NCBI RefSeq assembly: GCF_000003605.2
Contig: NW_003128862.1
Span: forward strand, 273,012 to 337,011
DNA: 64,000 nucleotides
Origin: Saccoglossus kowalevskii
Taxonomy: Eukaryota; Hemichordata; Enteropneusta; Harrimaniidae
Direction: 5' to 3'
The notes beneath the pieces were generated by a model. It saw only the letters and a program-made list of their open reading frames with translations. It searched no databases and was not told the DNA's origin. This document shows, piece after piece, positions 50,340-61,163 of this stretch. A program made the position numbers and the translations under genes. The stretch's first letter is position 1. Every line of letters starts with the position of its first letter.

Positions 50340-53291
50340 TTCAAATCGTTTATTAAATGTGACATGCATATTTCGAATAAACATATACCCTATATTAGTG
50401 ACGAAAGCATGAATTCATACCCCTATCACAACACATTGTTTAATGTCAAAGTATTAGTGGAGGTGATATTTTCTCTGTGGCAGTTATTCGTCGTTGTATC
50501 TTCACGCCATCTCAAAAGGTTGTTTTTCGTGTTCGTTTTTCATGACGTCAAGGCAAAAAAAAGACACGACATCAATTCGATATAATGGAAATCGAAGCCG
50601 CAGTGGAAGACAGGCGTTTTGATGCAATTATTTAAATCAAGTGATATTTACCAGTTATATGTCGTGTTTATTTTATATGCCTCATATTAATGTTTTGTTC
50701 TTTCACTATCAAATTTGAACTTTCAACCTAATATCTACATGAATAATAAACTCTTTAAGTTGTTTTTTGAATAACATATGTAAAAATTCCGCTAATGTTG
50801 GTATATGTTAATAGATTAACCACAATGTTGTCTAAACTATAATTTCTATGTATTTCTGTTAATTTGTTGTTGTAAAAAAGAGGATTTTTGGTATAATTAT
50901 TATTTTAAATCTACTTTTCTGTTTTCCAGCGTATTTAATACATGTGTATAATTATCTGTTATTAGGAAATGAAGAATAATTGTGATGTATAAATTAATTA
51001 CCCGTCATGCAACATGAACGCAATGTTCTTGTATATGAGATGACGTGGGTTATATGCCACATCGAACGGAACATTAGTAAATCTGCCAGATGATAAGGTC
51101 AAATGAGATTTCAATGTAACCGTTTGATATTATCCAAGTATGTCAATCAGTCAGTAACTCATTTTCAGTTTTGAGAAACATGTGATTTCATATTTACTGA
51201 TATTTTGACAGCCGATCATCATCCATTCGTTCGTACATTTCGATATATCTGAATTAATAAATAGTGTTATAATAATATACAATGTCACATTCAGATTTTG
51301 ACACATTTTAGTGTTGGTAATAAAGGATATGGAATAATGACGAATAAAGTAATGCGTTGATAGTAATTGCTCTGGGCACAAAAAGAAAACGGAAATAGAA
51401 AATCTATTTGAGGCTGTTTTATGTTAATTTATTGTTGGTATAGTTTTATATTTGCAGCACTGAGATAGAAAATTACAACTGTACATATTATTTCGTTATT
51501 ATTTATCACAGACTATTTCCCCAGATATACAAGTATGCAAATTATTTAATAGAAACTTGAGAATATAGATCTGTCCGGTATTCTCTGATACGCGTCAATC
51601 ATGGATGTGCGTTAATAGCTACGATGGAATTAAGTTACTATTATTTGATATCGCTATTCATTATTTTCGCTATAATGAAAATATTGTTTCAGCGAAACTT
51701 GTCATTCTTACGGGGTTCAAAAAGGTTAGTGAGAGGTTTGTGGGATGCTATATACTTGCTTTTATCCTTCAGCTTATGAAGCAGGATTGAAGATTGAAGA
51801 CCAGAGTTCGTCACTGTGTAGGGTACTTTCCATTTACTCATGTGCTAGTACACGACGTGTTGACGCTTGGATGTGACATAAAAATCACTTGTTATTCACT
51901 TAGCATTCAGTTGTACATGATTATGCTGATAAATATCGTTGCTTTTGGTTGAAGATTTTTAAAGAAATTCGCACGGCTGACACTGTCTGTCATGTTCTTA
52001 CTTCATATATTACTGAGGGAGAGTGGAAATTACTTGCGATGATTGGGAAAAAGGTCTTAATCCCTTGTGACACATTGGTTGCCCTTTATTTGCAGATACC
52101 CGAGGCATTGGCAGTTTGAGCCGGGGCTATGTCCGCTTCTGCAAGCAGCAAAGACTTGGATTACGACAAATCTAACTACAACCATGTTAACGTTTGTAAC
52201 AAAACAAGGAGTGTTAACAATTTTCGAGCACATGAGGGGGGCTAAAATAACATACCTTATCATGGATCAACAATCAAAAGTCGCAAATTCATATTACAAG
52301 TACATGAGCATGGTACAATTACATAGATAATGTATATACAATGATAAATAGAATCAAGGGCAAGCAACCAAGAGTCAATGTCACATCACATCATGTTACC
52401 TTATTTAGATAGAAGCTTATTATACCTTTAGAGAAAAAACTTTGTATGTTAACTAAAGGCTAGTCGTACTCAAAAAATCCTAACCTAGTGAATGAAGTAG
52501 GGAATGCATACCCCGTATCTAAAAGAAAGTAAAATATTACTGTAAAGGTGTGGAAAGTTGATTTAAAGTGAAATTAATTTAGTTATACAGTCTGCTATGC
52601 TCTTAATTAAAAGTCAAGGGCACAGATCTAAGTATGAAATAGGAGAAGGAGCAGATTATGTAGTCTTGAAACAAATACAAACTAGTTTTTTTTTTATTTT
52701 GATTATGCTGGAGAGGCTTGTTCCTTTTTTATTAGTCAATAGGGGAAAACTTGTACAGAAAAGCGTTTTGTCAAAAGTACTTTTATAATAAACATTGATT
52801 GAAAAATGTATCAAATCCCAGCTCGTAAATTAATATAAAAATCAATATTACTTTTATTTATGACTTTCAGACATTTTTTTTAATTTACCAGGAATTATAA
52901 TCCTCGACATTATATATAGTTTTAACAATCCCGAATATAAATGACTTGTAGTGTTTTTGTCTACTATCATCTACAGCATTGTAAATTCATATTATTTATT
53001 ATGATGTTAAAAAGTGTCGTACACTACATATATTTCAAATTGAAACAAATGTGTAATAATACACTTTATGGATTTTCAATAACAATTTTTTTAGCTAATC
53101 TATAAATATGATATGTTTACACAGTTAGTTGGTTTTTCGAATTGACTTGCATTGAACAACTCTGAAAATATTGTATTTTTCGTCAAACTTCGAATTTAAA
53201 CAGGAAATTATTAATTCTGAAGCCATTTGGAAGTAAAATTGAATGAGGGTTGTGGTTATCTACACATTCGTATAACTAATATGATTTGCAT

Positions 53292-53444
53292 TTAGACTAG
53301 CAAATATCAGAGGTGGCTAATCCAAAGCTGAACATCTAAAACAAATTATTCTATCTGTACCTGTGATGCCTTTAACTAATTCAATGTATAACTGTACGAC
53401 ATTATAACAATAACACTTGTACATAGAGCCAAAATGTTTGACCG
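53292..53444 (+). repeat. Dispersed repeat G, copy 1
   Basis: Shares TTAGACTAGCA, GGCTAATCCAAAGCTGAACA, GTGATGCCTT and ACTTGTACATAGAGCCAA with 56001-56155 at moderate identity and in the same order. It ends at the insertion point of the TTAA transposon. Family unknown. Confidence 0.55.
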
Positions 53445-53452
53445 TTTTCTGT

Positions 53453-54570
53453 TTAAGGTAGCGAGACTATTATTTGTGTTTAAAATTACGATTTTCATAT
53501 TTATTTATTAATTGATGAAATGCACTATAAACTTTCACCTGATAAAGTCAACGTAACCTAGAATGTCATTGTAAGTTGGTTACAATGTAGATTTTTTGAA
53601 GGGAAGCAAGGCAGCTTCAGTAGTGTTTTGTAAAATCAACAACACAGGTTTAATTTGTGTGCCTATAAGTTTCAAAGATTAACTCAAGACAAAGCAATGT
53701 TAGGATGTGTTATCAGTAGCTATCTGACACACGATGAGGGTTTCCAAACATTTGAGTGGTTTGTCTCCGCCCCTGTTTATTTCACAGATTAGACATTTGC
53801 ATATGAATGTGTCAGACACAAGGTCACACAGCCACTGAAAAAAATCATTGATTTTGGTGTTTTCATCTGTCGATTTTATCGAACTATAGCTATCCCATTC
53901 CTTGTATTTTTTGGTTTCCAATAGCCTTACACATTTGGATGCCCCTACACATGTTAAAACAGACTTTGATGGGAAAACAAATCGCTTGTGCAGATAACAA
54001 GCTTGAAAATCTTTGCTGTGACTTCATCAACGTTTTCTAGAAGTTTATGTTTTTCAAAATACAAGGTCTTTAACAAAAAATAACGTATACTAATTGTCGT
54101 CGGATTAACACCAAATTTTCACAGCTTTAAGGTGACAATGAGAGGAACTTGAATGTGTCCAGACAAACTATTTCATGGATTATTTACCAATGTGTTGTTG
54201 TTTGAGTTGGGGGCAATGCGACTAAAACAGAAATTAAAATTCAGGACACTACTTTTCAAAACGCGTTGCTTGAATAAAACTAACCAGACACATTCAATGT
54301 ACCAGGCTATTGAACAACTAGGAAAAGTGAAAAAAAAACTTCTTATCACCAGCATAAATGCGTAATTATTTCTTTTACAAAAAAAGTAATTTTTCACTTT
54401 TGATTAAGTAACGCACCGTAGAATGCAGATATGGGCATGGCGAACACACCTTTGAAAAGCTTGAAGTCTGGCGATTCGAAAAATATATACTTTCCCGGGT
54501 CTATTTGTAGTCATTTGGTCACAATTAGAAGATGAAAACAAGTATGCAAATAATAGTCCCGCTACCTTAA
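53453..54570. mobile_element. TTAA-flanked DNA transposon, 1118 bp, probably non-autonomous
   Basis: Left end TTAAGGTAGCGAGACTATTA and the inverted right end TTAAGGTAGCGGGACTATTA share 20 bp of terminal repeat after TTAA, with one difference. The interior has a 73-codon minus frame (53921-53700) with FICKCLICEINRGGDKPLKC, a cysteine-paired motif, and a 70-codon + frame (54153-54365). Neither is a recognisable transposase. TTAA and a GG-starting terminus suit Kolobok. It sits directly after the older repeat at 53292-53444. Confidence 0.7.
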
Positions 54571-57455
54571 CTGGCAATACACTGGGTTCATCTCTGATGT
54601 CAGTTCTCAGTGTTAATACATATGCCACAATGCCTCCTTCTCGAATAAATTCAAGCATAATATTAAATTACGTCAACGAATTTCAACTTTCCATCAACAT
54701 GGAAAAAGGTTTTCAGATGTGCAACATGTTTTATTACTTACTAAAAGTAATACTATGTCCCATTCATACAATTTAGAATATGTGCGTGTCGTTTATAGAT
54801 ATATTGTATAAAGAGTATCTGGGAATTGTGGTCACAAATCAGTGCTGCAAGTAGCAATGGCTAAACGTTAATAAAAAACGGATATATTTAGCACACGAAC
54901 TCGTTTGATAGCTTTTCGTGCAACATTATACTACATCCTTATAAACACTATGTACACAGGCAGTAAATAGATTCTAGACATAAATAATAAATGTGATTAT
55001 TGTGTGAGATTAAGGAAACTCAATCTTAACAAGGAAGTGGTGTTTCAGTCCAAGTATGCAAATAATGCAAACAGGATTAATTTCCGCCAAATACGGGAAG
55101 AAATGCTGAGATGCGTGGACTATTTATTATTACAAATTATTTTATTGACATGCTCCCTACAACTGACAATGTGAAGTTTTAATTCACTTTGTTTTGCAGA
55201 TCGGATTAAGAACGTTCAAGTGACAGACATACTCCAATAATCCCTGCTGTGCGGTCACTCTTTATGATGTACCCCTGTCGCCCAATGTGTAGCTGACATT
55301 TTGTGCATATTTAAACTTAGTTCGAATACAGGCAAAATAATCATGCCATCGCAGTACTGCAGCTAATGATGCCTTGTTAACAACCCCCTGGTGACTCTGA
55401 TTTTGGAAAATATTTGTACGCTGACGTTAGAGTGTGATAACTTGTAAAATAGACTCGATCAAGCAAAGTTTTCAGTATGTACAACAATCTGGGTTTTTAT
55501 TATATTTCATAACGATTTTTCAAAACTAACACATAAAAATCACGTACCATTTTACGCTAAAGTAATGATTATTTGGTTAGTTGGTGTTTGGCCGTCGAAT
55601 ATTATGAGTAATGTTCACGTACAAGAAGTCTGGTAGCGGTGTGTCCGAAAAGGGAATGCGCTGTGCCATATCCCGTCTATTTGATTGTACTTTTGCGGAA
55701 TTTCTCTTTTATAGCGGAACACGGACGCGCACGCAATCGGTAGCGGCGCTGTTAAATATTGATAACTTACGCCTTTATCTATTTATCCCATACGTGCCAA
55801 ATCGACAAAGAAATTAAATACAGATAAAATGGCGCAGCATTCAGTTTGTGTGTGTATACTTACTACGTATATTATGTTTAATTATTATTTTACAAATATC
55901 TAGTTACCCATGGAACCAAGGGCGTTACATTTACATTATTCCACAAATCTTTGAAAACAGAATGTATCACTGAAGTAACACTTTTGCATAACGGCCCTAG
56001 TTAGACTAGCATATATTAGAGATCGCTAATCCAAAGTTGAACATGTAAAATTAATTCATGTACGTGATGCCTTCATTGTTTGAATGCATAACTTGCCTTG
56101 ATTGCCATAAACTTATAATATTGACACTTGCACATAGAGCCAAGGTGTTTGTCAGTCAAATCATTGTCATTGTCAAGTTCAATAATGTTAGATATTTAAA
56201 TGACCAAACACCGAGTCAATATCGCAAACCTTCACAACTCACCACAGAGCATAAACTCCGAGTACTATATAGCATACACACTTACCAGGTCCCCCTTTGT
56301 AGCTGCAGTATTACATGAGAACCTTGCCAATGAATGGTTTAAACAGAACTCTGATATATATCCCCTATTGTCATTCTACGTGATAATTGACCTACGCCTT
56401 CTTATCGAATAAAAAGTAGTTGCAGCGAATCTGTAACATCCCAACTACAAACGACTATTATGACTATTTGTTGAAGTTAGTGACTATACACACGGGCATG
56501 TATTAAAAGTTCAACCCAAAAGGACCCCATGGAAAACTATTATTAGGCTTAGGCTCTACCATCTGAGACCAACTATTATACTTTTGCTAATTAAAAATTA
56601 AAACGTAATTGATCATTATACAAGAATTCCTATGATACATATCCAAAAATGTCTTTTTTTCCACCTCCAATGAAAGTGAGGTTCGAATCCACGAATCAGT
56701 CGTGAGAGGTAGAACGTCAAAGCACATAATTATTCCACCTATGAACACTGCAAATAAACATATACGCAATAAACAATAAATCCTACCTGTGTGACGATCC
56801 GCCAACGAAATGAGGGATTCGTTGCTCATGGAGTCACTCTCCGTAAAGATATCGTTCGTATTCGTGATAACAATTCGTGTGTGTAATTCTGACTTCAGAA
56901 ATCGATTGACGACCAAGATAATGTTATCACTTTTCCGTCAATTATTTGCTATATCGAACGTCATACAAAACAGAGATAGGTAATATGTGAATGATCCATG
57001 GTGTGTTATGAACTGATCTAGCTATGCATTGCAATTGTCGTTCACCCACAGAACTAAATAATTCAAGTCCTTCCAATATTGAATGCATACGATGTCCGAA
57101 TATAAAGATAGAAAATGTTTGCATTTACACTTTTGTTAGACATAGTTACGAAAGCCAGGGGGAAGTATAAGACCATTGAGCCACACAGCCAAGAAATGGT
57201 ATCAATGATTTGTCCGAGCTAATATTATTACCATATATTTGTACGATATGATAACACATTTAAATTTATATGAAGGTCGATCTATCGAAAATACGAGCAA
57301 TATGTAAAACAATGACGCTTTCAAAACTCAGCTCAAAAGAGTTCAGCTTTACACTATCTTTACATCAACGTATAAAATGATCATAAATAAAATGTTTCAG
57401 AGGAGCAAAATGTCTTTTTACTTGTCAATGTACTTAAAAGGTATTATTATACATC
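54571..57455. other. Intergenic with repeat G copy 2
   Basis: Outside 56001-56155 nothing is recognised. The 109-codon minus frame 56916-56587 has one hydrophobic stretch (LLRICLFAVFIGGIIMCF) but no family match. Confidence 0.55.
56001..56155 (+). repeat. Dispersed repeat G, copy 2
   Basis: Aligns with 53292-53444 through TTAGACTAGCATATATTAGA, GCTAATCCAAAGTTGAACAT, ACGTGATGCCTTC and ACTTGCACATAGAGCCAAGG. No TTAA element follows it. Confidence 0.55.
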
Positions 57456-57843
57456 TGTCACCGTAAACATACCGTAAAGTTACAGCGTGCGTAGTTTTGC
57501 GGTATTTTACGGGGTATTTTTATTCTACCATATAAGGAAATGCAAATTCCAAATATGGAATGAACACGCGCGTAAGAGTCCTCTAATAATAAAAACAAAC
57601 ATGGCTGCAACTAGGGTTTGACCGGACTCCACACAAGAAGTTTGCTGATTCTGTGCTAAACTTTTTGCATTTTTGGCATTTCCATGGTGTATCCTTGGAA
57701 GGAAAAGATGTATAATAATAAGGTTATTACAAGGATAACTCAAAGTATGCACTCAGACAGTACGCCGCGCATCGGTCGATACTCTCGCTGTACTGTCTTC
57801 GTGCATACTTTGAAGTATCCTCGTAATAACCTAATATTATTGG
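57456..57843 (+). repeat. Repeat R1, longest copy, with a 51-bp hairpin at its 3' side
   Basis: Begins GTCACCGTAAACATACCGTA, passes through GAACACGCGCGTAAGAGTCC and TCTAATAATAAAAACAAACA, and ends in an inverted repeat: arm 57713-57763 pairs with 57790-57840 around a 26-nt loop. Related copies are at 12408-12677 (same strand) and 2703-2919 (opposite strand). No coding capacity; MITE-like but the terminal repeats are unclear. Confidence 0.65.
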
Positions 57844-58847
57844 TAAAATTGTGCACATACATTAGACCACGTTTTCCCGACAGTGGTTTACGATCTAATT
57901 TCGAGTTAATTCACACCATTCTGTAGACATATGTGCGTCACCAGGGACAATAGTGAAACTGAATCGTTTAACCAATCAAGTCGCGATTTACGGGATGATT
58001 AGTATAGTGTGATTCCATCAAATCATATTTGTCGTTGTTGCCTTTACTCTGTATGGTATGTCTATTTCACTTATATTTCAAGAACCAAACATAACATTAT
58101 CTGACCTACATGATATTTGCCATTTTTCATAATGCTTTCATATTAACTAGTTTGCATAAATTACGCAACATTCAGCTATTTCACGCATGTCTAATAAAAC
58201 ATCAGAGTTCAACGAAACTTTGTACTTAGGTGCTCCTGGAGTAGTATTTAAATTGTATTTAAAGTTAAAATCAGTGCATATTAATAACAAATTTCCAATT
58301 TATCAGATTTAAATTTACCTTTGTGCATATGTACTCTGTGATAAGTGCCAAACTGTGAACTACGGATGTACAATCACATTTAATCCTGCTATAGACGAAA
58401 AATAACTTATATATCGCATTTCAGTTGTCCGATTAATGATGCGCGTGGAATACATTGCGAGGAATAATGAGATATATGATTCGACGTTCAAGCGATTAGT
58501 ACCATAACGAGTAATATGAGTATTATTGCCGCCTGCCCTCTGTGCTAAATATACCGCATATGTATGCGCAATCATTTAGGGGATATTACATTACGTGGGA
58601 TTTTCTTTCAGAGTATCGTGTGACACAGTTTATACGGCAAAGCTACGGGAATATCAGTTGGGATACTAATATATAGCTTTGATCGGCGATGCTATGAGCA
58701 TGGTTAGTGCGCGGTGGATATAAAGTATACCGTGGAAAGAAGCAGGGAGAATGTAACTAGAGGGTTAACATTCCAGCGAAATATGATCGGATATAGCATG
58801 GTAGATCTCGTAGCTTTATTTGTAACCGTTTTTGGTCGCGTTTATCA

Positions 58848-58935
58848 TGGCGCGGTGAGCTGTGTGTTTGCTTACAATGGCGAGGCGCTCTGCCGTGACG
58901 TGGTTGTGGGATCAAATCTCGTGTTTAGTGAGTTT
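58848..58935 (+). mobile_element. tRNA-like SINE fragment, copy 1
   Basis: ACAATGGCGAGGCGCTCTGC CGTGACG is followed by TTGTGGGATCAAATCTCGTG, a B-box-like sequence. A related CAATGGCAAGGCACTTGCCG TGA segment is at 41945-41975. Confidence 0.3.
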
Positions 58936-59247
58936 ACATGTTCGTAATACCCATGTAATCATAGTGCATTCCTAATGTTAGGCAAACGAGCAGTCGGTGG
59001 ATAATTAGTAAGCAAGACATGCATTTTTGAAGATTCCGGTCTGCCAGGCAGAACAAACACATTAGATCCAGTCGGCATTGGGTGTTCTATTAAGCGTGTT
59101 TCTCTAGTACACCTAGCTAGTGATCTAGAAAATGGGTCAATTATTTGGACCACTGCCCTGTAAACATTGACCTTTGTTTGACCTACTGATGCACATGAAA
59201 GCTTGTATAATGTAAACGTATTTATGTACCCCTTTGGTAATGGCGTA

Positions 59248-59266
59248 TATATATATATATATATAG
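59248..59266. repeat. (TA)n microsatellite
   Basis: About nine TA units. Confidence 0.9.
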
Positions 59267-61047
59267 AACACGTCCCTATTAAGGCAGTCGTGTGCCATTA
59301 ACACAGATGATCAGATTTCCTTGACTTTTACAATGTTTTTTTTTATGAAACACGCGGATATAAAAATTATTTTTGTTTTGCATTATCTACAAAAATATTT
59401 TTAGTGTTTAAACAAAAACAACTACAAGGCTTTAAGGTTTAATTCCCAGGTATATTTAAATGATATATGCTAGTTATTTATAGCCTTAGTTACAATTTAT
59501 CCATGTAATCTTTATAAAAAGCAGCTGAGGGAACACGTGTTGAAATTGTTTTATATACAAATGCCGTCTGTATGTATATACATATGAAGTGTAAAAGTAT
59601 CCTTCGGCCCAAAATGCCTGTTCACTCAGACAATAAATGTATGTATTAATCCGTAACATGCAAATTTTCAATAAAACTGTGTAAAGAATTATTCATTCTC
59701 GTGCACGCTGAATGATATCACTCTCATTAATTAATTGTTTGGTAGACACGTATACGTGACCTCAGGGAATTACGTTTGCGCACCAACCATTTCTAAAAGA
59801 CAAAGCACCTGTCGATCGCTATCTCCAATATATTGTGTGTATTTATAGTTTTCAATTAATTTGTAAAACCTGCCGTTTTGAACCAGTGGTCCTGAGCGGA
59901 AAAAAAAAACTCTCATTTAATTTCCCTATATTGATCCGATGAACTACTATTAATTAATTTTCATTCACCGGAAAGTACATACTGAAATATATTTACATAC
60001 ATGTATGTGAATTATCCGAACTCTTTCAAAGGTTTTTCGATCATTTCCGAAATCCTCTCGATTTGAAAAAATAGAACATTGCGAAATCATGATACTAATA
60101 CGTGGGACATGAAGATGGTGTTACAGGTGCAAACAGAGCGACAAATCCGCATATTGTCGATTTCGCTTGTGGATTACATAAGTGGCATGACTCGAAGTTT
60201 GCTCCTTACCGGTACTAAACTGACACGAGAGCATGTACGATAAATCATACTTTGGCGAAAGGTTGAGTGTTTTATCAGTACTTTCATATCATGGTAGCGT
60301 CATTATTAATTCATTTTCTGTTGTATGTTAAGAAGGGCTTTTAAAAACAAACTCGACTCGTTATGAATAATGTATAGACTGCAGTGCAGGCTGATTACAG
60401 TGAAAACCATCCGACACGTAGATATGTGGCTCCAGTGGGAATTGTGAATCACGTGACTGCCTCGTCCCCGGCATTGATAATTTATATATTTTAATTGAAT
60501 GCGCGGTCCTTAGTTGCATATATATAAAGACACGCGTGTGTATTATGTGTGACACAGCTGTGCTAAGCCTTGTAAGCCGATTGAAATAGGGCCATGACTT
60601 GATGAATACACTAAATCGCGCCCTCAAGCAGCAAAGCGCTCCTGGACGTAAATGGGTGAAAGTGCGACTTATAAGACAGGTGTATTGTAGATACTAAATT
60701 GTTTTAAGATTATTTCAAGTAATTGAAGTCATTTCATTGACGTTCCCAGCAACTGGGGAAGTGTTAACGGGCATAAAAAAACAGCTAGCCGTTTGTAATA
60801 TTGTGTCACTTTAGGAATGGGATTCATTTATGATAACTATAGTCTTTCTGAATGTCAAGTGCGAGATGTCCCTTTAATGTCGGAATGACATTGGTCGACT
60901 ATTTAAACTATGATACCAGAATTAAAACTAACTAGATTCGAAAGTGGCGGTGTAACTTATCTACTTTTGCAGTCTCACCACTACTATGTACATGTATTTG
61001 GCTGACCTGGTGTCATTGTTTTTAAGCATTTGACTACTGTGATGATA

Positions 61048-61163
61048 TTAAAGCGGGAGGGTCGTCATGTGCGCACGCGCGGGAATGGATAGACGCTTGT
61101 TTGTAAACAATGACACGCTATGGCCACCTGACGCATGCGTAGGTGACGACTCCCCCGCTTTAA
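61048..61163 (-). mobile_element. MITE family 1, copy D, shorter and in reverse orientation
   Basis: 116 bp, TTAAAGCGGGAGGGTCGTCA ... GACTCCCCCGCTTTAA. Relative to copies A-C it is inverted and lacks about 45 bp between the TTGTTTGTAAACAATGACAC core and the GTGCGCACGCGCGGG end. The NRF1-type site TGCGCACGCGCG is at 61070-61081. The deletion plus intact TTAA ends suggest a short subfamily. Confidence 0.82.

Larger units (their letters stand above)
48556..53291. other. Intergenic, nothing but SINE remnant and CArG palindrome
   Basis: No coding signal recognised; frames are all below 90 codons. Confidence 0.55.
57844..61047. other. Intergenic with SINE fragment and (TA)n
   Basis: No gene recognised. 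Confidence 0.55.
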
